Below are positions 6,851 to 14,331 of a stretch of 15,853 nucleotides of DNA, one piece after another. The stretch covers positions 1 to 15,853 of the forward strand of contig JANXSA010000574.1 of the NCBI GenBank assembly GCA_025352915.1, read 5' to 3'. A program made the position numbers and the translations under genes. The notes below the pieces were generated by a model. The model ran no database searches, was not told the origin of the DNA, and saw only the letters and a list, made by a program, of their open reading frames with translations. Numbering within the stretch: position 1 is the stretch's first letter; every line of letters begins with the position of its first letter. The stretch comes from Rhodospirillales bacterium (lineage in GTDB: Bacteria > Pseudomonadota > Alphaproteobacteria > Acetobacterales > Acetobacteraceae).

Positions 6851-8299
6851 TCAGGCTCGTGTCGCAAGCGTGGCGAGGATGTCGGCCGCGCTGGTCGCGG
6901 TGTCCGCCCCATCCACCGCCAGCCACGACCCCGCCCCAATCCCCGCCCGCGCCGTGGCCCGCAGCACCGCGAGATCGGCATCCGACGCATCGCCCGTACG
7001 CGCCGCCACCCGTCGCTCCAGCTCGGCCATCGGTACGTCGAGCCAGGCGCCGAGGAAGGGCAGGGTGCCCGCCGCCGCAGCGATGCCGGCCCGATGCCCG
7101 GAATCCATGAACGTCGCATCGGCCACCACCGCATGCCCGCCTGCCGCGATCACCGCCGCCGCCGCCGAAATCTCGCCGAACACCCCCCGGCTCACTGCCG
7201 CCGTATAGCCCGCGGCCGGCAGGCGTTGCTCCGGCGCCACGCCAAAACGCCGCTTGCGGATTTCGTCACTGCGCAGGATCACCGCCCCGGGCGCCGCACC
7301 CAACCCCGGCGCCAGCGCCCGCGCCACCGTGCTCTTGCCCGACCCCGGCAACCCCCCCACCGCCACCACGCACGCCGCCACCGGCCGCAAATACCCCAAC
7401 GCCCGATCCAGGTAGCGCCGAGCCTCGTCGTCGTGCCCCCGCGCCGCCTCCACATGCGCCCGCACCATCGCCCGCATCGACAACCAGCCCGGCAGCAACG
7501 CCACCAGCCCCCAATCGCCGGTGCGCGCGAGATACCGGTTCATCACCCGGTTCGCCGCCGCCCGATCCACCCGCACATCCAGGTCCATCAGCAGGAACGC
7601 CAGATCGTACCCCACATCGATCGTCGCCAGCCCCTCGTCGAACTCCAGCGCATCGAACGCCACCGGCACCCCGCGCCACATACACATATTGCCCAGATGC
7701 AGGTCGCCATGCGCCCGCCGCACGAACCCCGCCGCCCCCCGCCCGCGCAACGCATCCGCCTGCCGCGCTAGCCACGCCATCATCTCGCCCAGCCACGCCT
7801 CAACCGCGGCGCCATCCAGCCCGGCCTGCCGCGCCGCCACCACATTGCCCTCCGCCACCCCGCGCAACGCCGTCGCCTGGTCGCGCGCCACTACCGGATT
7901 GCGCGCATGCAGCGCCACCACCGCATCGGCCATCTCATCCAGCAACCCCGGGGTCAGCCCGCCCCGCCCCGCCACCTCATCGAGGAAATCCCCCGCGGCC
8001 ACGCGCGCCATCCGCACCACCCAATCGACGATGGGCCAGTCGACCACAACGCCATCGCCCCCCAGCGCCAGCGTCCCGTCCGCCCGGCGCATCACCGGCA
8101 CGACGTCGCGGTACAACCCCGGCGCATTATCCGCATTCAGCTCCAGCTCGCGCCGCGCCGTGCGCTCCCGCTCGGCCAGCGTGGTGAAATCCACAAACGC
8201 CAGCCGCACCGCCTTGCGCAGCTTGAACACCGTCTCCGCGCCAATGAACACCGCGGAGATATGCGTCTGCACCGGTGCCGCGCCGGTCAGCCCCTGCAA
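6851..8299 (-). CDS. Bifunctional aminoglycoside-phosphotransferase-like / P-loop ATPase fusion
   Basis: A two-part kinase-like protein of unknown substrate, about 482 residues. Residues 1–300 are an APH/choline-kinase-like domain with the Brenner-type catalytic loop HGDLHLGN (197–204) and the metal site FDALEFDE (215–222). Residues 308–482 are an adenylate-kinase-like P-loop domain with Walker A GGLPGSGKST (315–324), RSDEIRKR (343–350) and a Walker-B-like VVADATF (391–397). The combination matches a known conserved family (COG2187 plus COG0645) of unproven function; I see no reason to call it a resistance gene. The start is uncertain. TTG 8299 is the last standard start before the conserved THISAVFIGAETVFKLRKAV stretch, but the frame stays open upstream through EQAATAALLQ and three 15-bp repeats into the end of pdxH. 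Usp follows after 41 nt. Confidence 0.85.
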   Translation of the reverse strand: MQGLTGAAPVQTHISAVFIGAETVFKLRKAVRLAFVDFTTLAERERTARRELELNADNAPGLYRDVVPVMRRADGTLALGGDGVVVDWPIVDWVVRMARVAAGDFLDEVAGRGGLTPGLLDEMADAVVALHARNPVVARDQATALRGVAEGNVVAARQAGLDGAAVEAWLGEMMAWLARQADALRGRGAAGFVRRAHGDLHLGNMCMWRGVPVAFDALEFDEGLATIDVGYDLAFLLMDLDVRVDRAAANRVMNRYLARTGDWGLVALLPGWLSMRAMVRAHVEAARGHDDEARRYLDRALGYLRPVAACVVAVGGLPGSGKSTVARALAPGLGAAPGAVILRSDEIRKRRFGVAPEQRLPAAGYTAAVSRGVFGEISAAAAVIAAGGHAVVADATFMDSGHRAGIAAAAGTLPFLGAWLDVPMAELERRVAARTGDASDADLAVLRATARAGIGAGSWLAVDGADTATSAADILATLATRA

Positions 8300-8326
8300 C
8301 AGCGCCGCTGTCGCCGCTTGTTCGCC

Positions 8327-8371
8327 AGGGATCAGGAGAACAGGGATCAGGAGAGCAGGGCTCAGGGGAAC
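8327..8371. repeat. Three tandem 15-bp repeats at the pdxH stop codon
   Basis: Units are AGGGATCAGGAGAAC (8327–8341), AGGGATCAGGAGAGC (8342–8356) and AGGGCTCAGGGGAAC (8357–8371). The last holds the pdxH stop codon, so the array looks like copies of the pdxH tail added downstream. The unit is a multiple of three, so the kinase-fusion frame stays open through it, reading [15 protein letters not shown]. Confidence 0.85.
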
Positions 8372-8952
8372 AGCTTCTGCACGGCCCAGCCAGCGCCCGC
8401 GCGGCTGTACACCGTGCGGTCATGCAGCCGGAACGGCATATCCTGCCAGAACTCGATCACCTGCGGAATGACGCGAAACCCAGACCAGTGCACCGGGCGC
8501 GGAATATCCTCGCCGGGAAACGCCGCCTCCGCCGCCGTCAGCCGATCCTCCAGCACGCTGCGCGCCTCCAGCGGCCGCGACTGGTCCGACGCATGGGCCC
8601 CCAGGCGCGAAACGCGCGGGCGCGAGTTGAAATACGCATCCGCCTCGGCCACCGTCGCGTCCTCCACCTTCCCCTCGATGCGCAGCTGGCGCCGGCGGCT
8701 CTTCCAGTGGAACAACAGACAGGCATGGCGGTTGGCCAGCAGTTCGGCCCCCTTGCGGCTCTGCAGGTTGGTGTAGAACACAAAACCGGCCTCGTCCCAG
8801 CCCTTGAGCAGGACGGTGCGCGCGGAGGGGCGGCCATCCGGCGTGGCGGTGGACAGGGTCATCGCATTGGGATCGTTTGGCTCGCTGGCCTGGGCCTCGT
8901 CCATCCAGGTGCCGAACAGGGTGAAGGGCGCGCTGAACGCTGCATCGGACAT
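8362..8952 (-). CDS. pdxH: Pyridoxamine/pyridoxine 5'-phosphate oxidase
   Basis: This FMN enzyme oxidises pyridoxine or pyridoxamine 5'-phosphate with O2 to pyridoxal 5'-phosphate, the last step of vitamin B6 cofactor synthesis and salvage. The 196-residue length is normal. The split-barrel flavin fold shows [11 protein letters not shown] (41–51), [10 protein letters not shown] (59–68) and RQLRIEG (88–94). The C-terminal dimerisation and substrate region reads [15 protein letters not shown] (156–170) followed by RLHDR (175–179), whose Arg and His correspond to the substrate-binding Arg197/His199 of the E. coli enzyme. The extreme C-terminus, KLFP, replaces the more usual RLxP. ATG 8952 has AAAGGAG nine bases upstream. 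fabI is divergent, 133 bp away. The kinase-fusion gene begins just downstream, probably in the same transcript. Confidence 0.95.
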   Translation of the reverse strand: MSDAAFSAPFTLFGTWMDEAQASEPNDPNAMTLSTATPDGRPSARTVLLKGWDEAGFVFYTNLQSRKGAELLANRHACLLFHWKSRRRQLRIEGKVEDATVAEADAYFNSRPRVSRLGAHASDQSRPLEARSVLEDRLTAAEAAFPGEDIPRPVHWSGFRVIPQVIEFWQDMPFRLHDRTVYSRAGAGWAVQKLFP

Positions 8953-9085
8953 CGTCGTGTCTCCTTTGACCCCGGCACAGTGACCCCCCGCCGCTGTTTC
9001 GCCAAGCGCCCGCCCCCTTGCCCGCGACAGGCGCGCTGTGTGATGACAGACCTTGATTCCCAGGCAGAAAGCAGGATTCGCCGCC

Positions 9086-9931
9086 ATGCCAGACCCAGAC
9101 GCTAAACCCCAGACGCCGCCCAAGGGCAATTTGCTTGCCGGCAAGCGGGGGCTGGTGATGGGCGTTGCCAACAACCTGTCGCTCGCCTGGGGAATTTCAT
9201 CCGTCTGCGCGGCCCAGGGAGCGGAGCTTGCCTTCACCTACCAGGGCGAGGCGCTGGGCAAGCGCGTCCGCCCGCTGGCCGAAAGCCTCGGCTCCGATTT
9301 CGTCCTGCCCTGCGACGTCGCCGACGACGCCAGCATCGATGCCGCCTTCGGGCGCGTGCAGGAACGCTGGGGCGCGCTGGATTTCCTGGTCCACGCCATC
9401 GGCTATGCCGACAAGAACTACCTGCGCGGCCGCTACGTCGACACCCCCCGCGCCGTCTTCCTCCAGGCGATGGACATCTCCTGCTTCAGCTTCGCCGCCG
9501 TCGCACAGCGCGCGGCCGCGATGATGAAGCCCGGCGGATCGATGCTGACCCTGTCCTATCTCGGCGCCGAAAGGGTCACACCGCACTACAACGTGATGGG
9601 CGTCGCCAAGGCAGCGCTCGAGGCCTCGGTGCGCTACCTGGCCACCGACCTCGGCCCGGCCGGCATCCGCGTCAACGCCATCTCCGCCGGCCCCATCCGT
9701 ACCCTGGCCGCCAGCGGCATCGGTGATTTCCGCTACATCCTCAAATGGAACCAATACAACGCCCCGCTGCGCCGCAACGTCACCATCGAGGATGTTGGCG
9801 GCGCCGCCGCCTACCTGCTGAGCGACCTGGCCAATGGCGTCACCGGCGAGGTGCATCACGTCGATTCTGGATACCATGTGGTTGGCATGAAAAATCCCGA
9901 TGCGCCGGATATTTCGGTGCAGCATGAGTAG
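9086..9931 (+). CDS. fabI: Enoyl-[acyl-carrier-protein] reductase (NADH)
   Basis: FabI reduces trans-2-enoyl-ACP to acyl-ACP, the last step of each fatty-acid elongation round. The 281-residue product is an SDR-fold enzyme. The FabI-type cofactor loop [13 protein letters not shown] (26–38) replaces the usual SDR glycine motif. Catalytic Tyr158, Tyr168 and Lys175 in SYLGAER...YNVMGVAK have the same spacing as Tyr146/Tyr156/Lys163 of E. coli. [18 protein letters not shown] and the C-terminal [12 protein letters not shown] are also standard. I chose ATG 9086 with AGGA nine bases upstream; an in-frame TTG at 9053 would add eleven residues. It is the only fatty-acid gene here. An A/T-rich inverted-repeat element starts 5 nt after its stop and probably terminates it. 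Confidence 0.96.
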   Translation: MPDPDAKPQTPPKGNLLAGKRGLVMGVANNLSLAWGISSVCAAQGAELAFTYQGEALGKRVRPLAESLGSDFVLPCDVADDASIDAAFGRVQERWGALDFLVHAIGYADKNYLRGRYVDTPRAVFLQAMDISCFSFAAVAQRAAAMMKPGGSMLTLSYLGAERVTPHYNVMGVAKAALEASVRYLATDLGPAGIRVNAISAGPIRTLAASGIGDFRYILKWNQYNAPLRRNVTIEDVGGAAAYLLSDLANGVTGEVHHVDSGYHVVGMKNPDAPDISVQHE

Positions 9932-9936
9932 GAAGA

Positions 9937-10036
9937 GTTCTTTTTTGAAAAAAAGAACCAAAAAACTTTTATCCGCTTGGCACCCGGTTTCCCCGGGAGG
10001 GCGCGCGCCAATGGGTGAAAGTCTTTTTGCTTCTTT
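9937..10036. repeat. A/T-rich inverted-repeat element, second copy (partly degenerate)
   Basis: The left arm (9937–9974) forms GTTCTTTTTTG/AAAAAAAGAAC and then reads CAAAAAACTTTTATCC. The right arm (10013–10036) reads GGGTGAAAGTCTTTTTGCTTC and then five T, an imperfect reverse complement. The outer hairpin seen in the other copies is lost on the right side, where aroC begins 17 nt later. The 38-bp middle is G/C-rich and unlike the middle of the 15055–15174 copy. It probably terminates fabI. Confidence 0.7.
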
Positions 10037-10053
10037 TTCTCTGGCTGGATCGA

Positions 10054-11154
10054 ATGTCCCACAATAGCTTCGGCCACCTCTTCCGCGTCACCACCTGGGG
10101 CGAAAGCCACGGCCCCGCCATCGGCGCCGTCGTCGATGGCTGCCCCCCCGGCCTGACCCTCACCGAGTCTGACATCCAGCCCTGGCTCGACCGCCGCCGC
10201 CCCGGCCAGTCGAAATTCACCACCCAGCGCCAGGAGCCCGATCAGGTCCGCATCCTCTCCGGCACCTTCGAGGGCCGCACCACCGGCACGCCCATCGCCT
10301 TCGTCATCGACAACGTCGACCAGCGCTCCAAGGATTACGGCGACATCGCCCAGCGCTTCCGGCCGGGACACGCCGACCTCACCTACGCCCTGAAATACGG
10401 CATCCGCGACTACCGCGGCGGCGGTCGCTCCTCCGCCCGCGAAACCGCCATGCGCGTCGCCGCCGGTGCCGTCGCCCGCCGCGTGCTGGACACCGTCACC
10501 ATCCGCGGCGCCCTCGTCCAGATGGGACCCCATAAAATCGACCGCAGCCGCTGGGACTGGGCGCAGATCCACGAAAACCCCTTCTTCTGCCCCGACCCCG
10601 TCGCCGCCGCCCAGTGGGAAGAGTACCTCTCCGCCATCCGCAAATCCGGCTCGTCTTGCGGCGCCGTCATCGAGCTCGTCGCCGAAGGCATCCCCCCCGG
10701 CCTCGGCGCGCCCGTCTACGGCAAGCTCGACGCCGACATCGCCGGCGCGCTGATGAGCATCAACGCGGTGAAAGGCGTCGAAATCGGCGACGGCTTCGAA
10801 GCTGCCGCCCTCTCCGGCGAAGAAAACGCCGATGAGATGACGATGCAGGACGGCCTGGTCACCTTCGGTTCCAATCACGCCGGCGGCGTGCTGGGCGGCA
10901 TTTCAACGAGCCAGCCGGTCGTGGCGCGGTTTGCGGTCAAGCCGACCAGCTCCATCCTGGCGGCGCGGCGTAGCGTGGATATGCAGGGCCAAGACGTCGA
11001 AATCATCACCAAGGGCCGCCACGATCCCTGCGTCGGTATCCGCGCCGTCCCCGTGGGCGAAGCGATGCTGGCCTGTGTGCTGGCGGATCACCTGCTGCGC
11101 CACCGCGCCCAGAACCCGCACGCGCCCATCGAGGCCCGGCTGCCGCGCAACTGA
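10054..11154 (+). CDS. aroC: Chorismate synthase
   Basis: AroC converts 5-enolpyruvylshikimate 3-phosphate to chorismate by anti-1,4 elimination of phosphate, using reduced FMN; it is the last shikimate-pathway step. The 366-residue length is typical. Family signatures are [18 protein letters not shown] (7–24, with the catalytic His in GESHG), RPGHADLTY (103–111, second catalytic His) and [18 protein letters not shown] (122–139). A C-terminal [16 protein letters not shown] is also present. ATG 10054 fits the conserved N-terminus; the frame is open upstream to a GTG at 10015, but that would translate part of the repeat element. No strong ribosome site is visible. A hairpin at 11155–11188 follows directly. 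It is the only aromatic-pathway gene in the window. Confidence 0.96.
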   Translation: MSHNSFGHLFRVTTWGESHGPAIGAVVDGCPPGLTLTESDIQPWLDRRRPGQSKFTTQRQEPDQVRILSGTFEGRTTGTPIAFVIDNVDQRSKDYGDIAQRFRPGHADLTYALKYGIRDYRGGGRSSARETAMRVAAGAVARRVLDTVTIRGALVQMGPHKIDRSRWDWAQIHENPFFCPDPVAAAQWEEYLSAIRKSGSSCGAVIELVAEGIPPGLGAPVYGKLDADIAGALMSINAVKGVEIGDGFEAAALSGEENADEMTMQDGLVTFGSNHAGGVLGGISTSQPVVARFAVKPTSSILAARRSVDMQGQDVEIITKGRHDPCVGIRAVPVGEAMLACVLADHLLRHRAQNPHAPIEARLPRN

Positions 11155-11188
11155 GCCGAAAACGACGGCGACCGGTTGGGTTTTCGGC
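11155..11188 (+). terminator. Hairpin after aroC
   Basis: GCCGAAAAC (11155–11163) and GTTTTCGGC (11180–11188) form a perfect 9-bp stem with a 16-nt loop directly after the aroC stop. No T tract follows, so it may be a weak or Rho-assisted terminator, or an RNA-stabilising stem. The rest of the gap to 11263 holds a small stem GCCGG/CCGGC (11224–11240) and nothing else I can name. Confidence 0.4.
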
Positions 11189-11263
11189 CCTGCCAGCCTA
11201 TGTGACATGCGGTTTATCGAACGGCCGGACTTTGCCCGGCGTAGCTGAAACTCCGAGGGTCTG

Positions 11264-12496
11264 ATGCCTGTCATCTCCGGTTCCTTCCTGCCCGCGCCGC
11301 TGCCTGGCACCGCTGCCGCTTTCATTAGGCTGTGCGGGACCAAGGCTTGGCGTTGTCGCATGGCCGAGTTGTCCGAGCGCGCTCGCGCCGGCCAGCGCGG
11401 TGGCCGTGCCCTGGCGCAGCGCCATGCCATTGAAATGACACTGGATCGCCAGGCGGCCGGCGCTGCACCGGCAAACCGGGCCGAACGCCTGGTCGCCAGC
11501 ATGGCGCAGGAGCTGGTCGCCACGACTGCCCGGCTCGCACCGGATGGCAAGCTTCGCCTGAAGGAGCACCTGGCCGCCGCGTTGACCGGCCCGGCGACGA
11601 TGGCGCCGCTGTTTCACCTGTTCCGCATCGCTGCACTGCAACGATCGCGCGGTTTCGCTGTGCGCCATAGCGGCCTGGACGACGGCACTGCGCATGACCT
11701 GGTAATCGCACGCGACGGCGCGGCGGCGGAGATTGCGTGCGACACCGTCTCCGCCGAGGAAGGGCGGGACGTGCATCGCGGCGCCTGGGTCGATCTTGTC
11801 GACCTTGTCGATCCCGACCTGCAAACCTGGCTCGCGGCCCATCCCGGGAAGTACCTGCTGAAGCTGACCCTGCCGCAGGGGCTGCGCGCCGACCAAGCCG
11901 GATTGGCACAGCTGCACGGCCGCATCCGCACCATGCTGCAAACGCAGGTGCGCGCCGATCATGACGCCGCAGCGGTGTTGCGCCTGGATCCGCTGATGCT
12001 GGCCGGCGCCCAGCTTGGTGCCCAGCTCGGTAATCGCCTCGCTGCCGAACAGGGGCTGCTGGGCTCGCTGCGCGCGGAATTCGGTGCCGAGGCCAACCTC
12101 GCCGTCACCCAGGCCAATGGCGGTGTCTTCGTGCTGGCCGCCCGCGCCGCCCGCGCCGACGAGGTTGCCGTGGCGATCCGCAAGCGCCTTGCCGCGATCG
12201 CCCCGCTGCGTCTGTCCGGAACCTTGCCGGGCATCCTGGCGATGTTCGTCGAGGATACCGACCGCACCGAATGGCGCGCCCTGCGCGAACGGCTGGAGCT
12301 TGAGGGCGAGACGCGGCAGTTCCTTGCCCACCCCTCCTCGCGCGGCGTGGTCGCGGTGACCTGCACCTCGCGCCTGGAATTGCTCGGCGCCGCCGTGCCG
12401 GATGCCGCGCCGGATGGCGAGATGCGCTTCCGCAATCCGGCCCATCCGGCGGCCAAGGCGGCGGGTCTGGCGCCCGCGGTGCTGTCCTCGGTCTGA
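11264..12496 (+). CDS. Conserved hypothetical protein, possible inactive nuclease-fold domain, first gene of the RuBisCO-like operon
   Basis: I do not recognise this 410-residue protein as a named family. It is soluble, Ala/Arg/Leu-rich and without signal peptide or membrane segment. Residues about 75–125 look helical. The most distinctive stretch is AHDLVIARDGAAAEIACDTV followed by SAEEGRDVHRGAW (residues 144–176). From memory this resembles hypothetical proteins with a nuclease-like ECK-x2-S-x3-GRKxHR pattern. At the ECK positions it has Ala158-Cys159-Asp160, so a restriction-endonuclease-like core would lack its catalytic residues. The C-terminal part (about 290–400) has alternating strands and helices. 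ATG 11264 has GAGGG upstream; ATG 11360 is an alternative. Its stop is 6 nt before the RuBisCO-like gene, so the two are surely cotranscribed and probably related in function. Confidence 0.75.
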   Translation: MPVISGSFLPAPLPGTAAAFIRLCGTKAWRCRMAELSERARAGQRGGRALAQRHAIEMTLDRQAAGAAPANRAERLVASMAQELVATTARLAPDGKLRLKEHLAAALTGPATMAPLFHLFRIAALQRSRGFAVRHSGLDDGTAHDLVIARDGAAAEIACDTVSAEEGRDVHRGAWVDLVDLVDPDLQTWLAAHPGKYLLKLTLPQGLRADQAGLAQLHGRIRTMLQTQVRADHDAAAVLRLDPLMLAGAQLGAQLGNRLAAEQGLLGSLRAEFGAEANLAVTQANGGVFVLAARAARADEVAVAIRKRLAAIAPLRLSGTLPGILAMFVEDTDRTEWRALRERLELEGETRQFLAHPSSRGVVAVTCTSRLELLGAAVPDAAPDGEMRFRNPAHPAAKAAGLAPAVLSSV

Positions 12497-12502
12497 TCCG
12501 CG

Positions 12503-13597
12503 ATGACACCTCGAATCGAAGCCGTCTACCGCGTGCGTGCCGCCGCGGCGGACATCGCCGCGCGGGCCCAGGGCATCGCCGTCGAACAGAGTGTCGAGAT
12601 GCCGCTCGGCGCCATCACCGAACAATCGGTGCTGCGCGAGGTGGTCGGCGACGTGCGTGATATCGCCGACCTCGGCGGCGGCGTCTTCGAGGTGCGCATC
12701 GGGCTGGCCGCCGAGACCGTCGGCGAGGATGCCGGCCAGTTGCTCAACATGTTGTTCGGCAACACCTCGCTGCACGAGGATGTCACGCTGCACGACGTCG
12801 AACTGCCATCGCGGATGTTCCCCGGCCCCAATCACGGCGAGCCCGGCATGCGTGCCCGGGTCGGCGCCGAAACCCGTGCCCTGACGTGCTCCGCCATCAA
12901 GCCGCAGGGCGCCCCGGTGGAATTTCTGGCGCATCTCGCCGGCCAATTCACGCTGGGCGGGATCGACTGGATCAAGGACGACCACGGCATGGCGGACCAG
13001 GCCTATGGCCGCTTCGCCCACCGCATGGCCGCCTGCGCTGCCGCCGTCCGCGCGGCCGCCCGCCGCACCGGTCACCCCACGCGCTATGCCCCCAGCTTGT
13101 CCGGCACGCTGGAGACGATGCGGGTCCAGGTGAAACAAGCCCGCGAGGCTGGCCTGGATTCCGTGGTGATCGCGCCGATGGTGTCCGGTTGGTCCACCAT
13201 GCAGGCGCTGGTGCGGGAAAACCCGGACTTCGTCTTCCTGGCCCACCCCAGCATGGCCGGCGCCGCCCGCATTGCCCCGCCTTTGCTGATCGGCCGGCTG
13301 TTCCGCCTGATCGGCGCCGATGCCGTCGTTTTCCCCAGCCATGGCGGCCGCTTCGGCTACACCCCCGCGATGTGCCAGGACCTCGCCGCCCGTGCCCGCC
13401 AGGAATGGCACGGCCTCGCGCCCGCGGTCCCGGTCCCGGCCGGCGGCATGACCCTTTCCCGCGTCGGAGAGATTCTTGACTTCTACGGCCCGCGCACGAT
13501 GGTGCTGATCGGCGGCAGCCTGCTGGAGGCACGCGAGCGCCTCGCCGAGGAAACCGCCGCCTTCACCCGCGCCGTCACCACCCACACGCATCGGTAG
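12503..13597 (+). CDS. RuBisCO-like protein (form IV), candidate methylthioribulose-phosphate isomerase
   Basis: A 364-residue member of the RuBisCO large-subunit superfamily, shorter than true RuBisCO (about 460 or more) and unlikely to fix CO2. Alignment by eye keeps Lys133 in SAIKPQG (RuBisCO Lys175), Lys158 and Asp160 in GGIDWIKDDHG (carbamylated Lys201 and Asp203) and His248 in AHPSM (His294). It also keeps AGGM (313–316) and IGGSL (336–340) of the phosphate loops. Glu204 of RuBisCO is His161 here, and the loop-6 lysine is absent (SHGGRFGYT, 279–287). Known form IV activities are MTRu-1-P isomerisation (R. rubrum), DK-MTP-1-P enolisation (YkrW) and apionate-pathway reactions (OiaX). The cupin 7 nt downstream favours the R. 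rubrum-type shunt; the KDDH motif keeps other roles open. The gap to the upstream gene is 6 nt. Confidence 0.88.
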   Translation: MTPRIEAVYRVRAAAADIAARAQGIAVEQSVEMPLGAITEQSVLREVVGDVRDIADLGGGVFEVRIGLAAETVGEDAGQLLNMLFGNTSLHEDVTLHDVELPSRMFPGPNHGEPGMRARVGAETRALTCSAIKPQGAPVEFLAHLAGQFTLGGIDWIKDDHGMADQAYGRFAHRMAACAAAVRAAARRTGHPTRYAPSLSGTLETMRVQVKQAREAGLDSVVIAPMVSGWSTMQALVRENPDFVFLAHPSMAGAARIAPPLLIGRLFRLIGADAVVFPSHGGRFGYTPAMCQDLAARARQEWHGLAPAVPVPAGGMTLSRVGEILDFYGPRTMVLIGGSLLEARERLAEETAAFTRAVTTHTHR

Positions 13598-13604
13598 GCC
13601 TGTC

Positions 13605-14066
13605 ATGGACAGCGAAAACAACGGAACACTACGCAGCTTCGCCGACTGGCGCTGGGACCAGGTGCCGCTGCACCCGTACAAGGAGGAGGGCGCGGCCCCC
13701 TTCAAGTCGATCACCCGTCAAACACTGTTCAGCGACCCCGGCTTCGGCTGCGAGCTGCGCTATTTCGAGATGCAGGCCGGCGGCCATTCCAGCATGGAAC
13801 GGCACGAGCACATGCACGCCGTGCTGATCCTGCGCGGTGAGGGCCATTGCCTGCTGGGCGACCAGGTGCACACGATCAAGCAGAATGACCTGGTGACCAT
13901 CCCGCCCTGGGTCTGGCACCAGTTCCGCGCCACGTCAGCCGCCCCGATGGGCTTCCTGTGCATGGTCAACCAGCTGCGCGACAAGCCGCAATTGCCCAGC
14001 GTCGATGAACTGGCCGAGCTGCGCCGCGCCCCTGCGGTAGCCGCCTTCCTTGACGGACAGTCCTGA
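13605..14066 (+). CDS. Cupin protein, candidate methylthioxylulose-phosphate methylsulfurylase
   Basis: A 153-residue single-domain cupin. Motif 1 is ERHEHMHAVLILRGEG (65–80), giving metal ligands His67 and His69 with His71 near the place where many cupins have Glu. Motif 2 is NDLVTIPPWVWHQF (94–107) with His105. In R. rubrum a cupin encoded close to the RuBisCO-like protein takes 1-methylthioxylulose 5-phosphate and yields methanethiol and DXP. The immediate linkage here (7 nt) suggests the same job, but cupins are functionally diverse and this is inference from context and motif style. The gene ends before a small unrecognised gene. Start ATG 13605 is the only reasonable one. A free-standing sugar isomerase or a regulator-type cupin are alternatives. 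Confidence 0.82.
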   Translation: MDSENNGTLRSFADWRWDQVPLHPYKEEGAAPFKSITRQTLFSDPGFGCELRYFEMQAGGHSSMERHEHMHAVLILRGEGHCLLGDQVHTIKQNDLVTIPPWVWHQFRATSAAPMGFLCMVNQLRDKPQLPSVDELAELRRAPAVAAFLDGQS

Positions 14067-14136
14067 AAGCAATCTCACGGGTTCGTCATCAGATCGGGGC
14101 AATCCGGTCATCGATCTGCCACGATCCCGGGGTCAC

Positions 14137-14331
14137 ATGATGGCGTCAAAGCCGCCTGACCCTCCGGAGCCCCGCGCCGTGACGCAAGCCGACGACACAA
14201 GCAAGATCGACGAACTCGATCGCCTGCTGAACGACCCCGATGTCCAGCTGGAGCCGGTCCGCGTCTGGGCGTTGCTGGCCGAAATGCGGCAAGTCGCCCA
14301 GCGGCCTAACCCGTCAGACGCGCCCCGATAA
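14137..14331 (+). CDS. Small hypothetical protein
   Basis: A possible 64-residue protein with no family I recognise. The first third is Pro-rich (SKPPDPPEPRAV). The rest is one or two charged helices, SKIDELDRLLNDPDVQLEPV and RVWALLAEMRQVAQ, that could form a small helical hairpin. The frame is open upstream to a TTG at 14050 inside the cupin gene. I prefer ATG 14137 (GGGG five bases upstream); GTG 14179 is another choice. It lies 70 nt after the cupin on the same strand and its last 26 bases overlap the 3' end of tlyA on the other strand. Coding is supported by codon use but not by homology. Confidence 0.5.
   Translation: MMASKPPDPPEPRAVTQADDTSKIDELDRLLNDPDVQLEPVRVWALLAEMRQVAQRPNPSDAPR

Noticed and set aside
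6214..7208. Overlapping plus-strand open frames in the usp/kinase-fusion region
   Set aside because: Ser/Arg/Pro-rich translations without family features, antisense to two well-supported genes.
6851..8299. Aminoglycoside resistance gene
   Set aside because: The APH-like part belongs to a widespread fusion family with a P-loop domain and a housekeeping context; nothing points to drug modification.
8327..8371. CRISPR-like array
   Set aside because: The 15-bp units are directly adjacent without spacers; it is a simple tandem repeat.
9018..9046. TTGCCC–17 nt–TGATGA as a fabI promoter
   Set aside because: The -10 part hardly matches the consensus; too weak to report as a feature.
11155..11263. 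SAM-type riboswitch before the RuBisCO-like operon
   Set aside because: Metabolically attractive, but I could not align the leader with SAM-I, SAM-II or SAH consensus elements.
12503..13597. True CO2-fixing RuBisCO large subunit
   Set aside because: The chain is about 100 residues short, lacks the loop-6 lysine, and has His in place of the metal-ligand Glu204; no small subunit or phosphoribulokinase gene is near.
11198..13714. Very long minus-strand open frame (838 codons) opposite the RuBisCO-like operon
   Set aside because: It is a low-complexity Gly/Arg/His-rich translation with no domain, mirroring third-position G/C bias of the genes on the plus strand.
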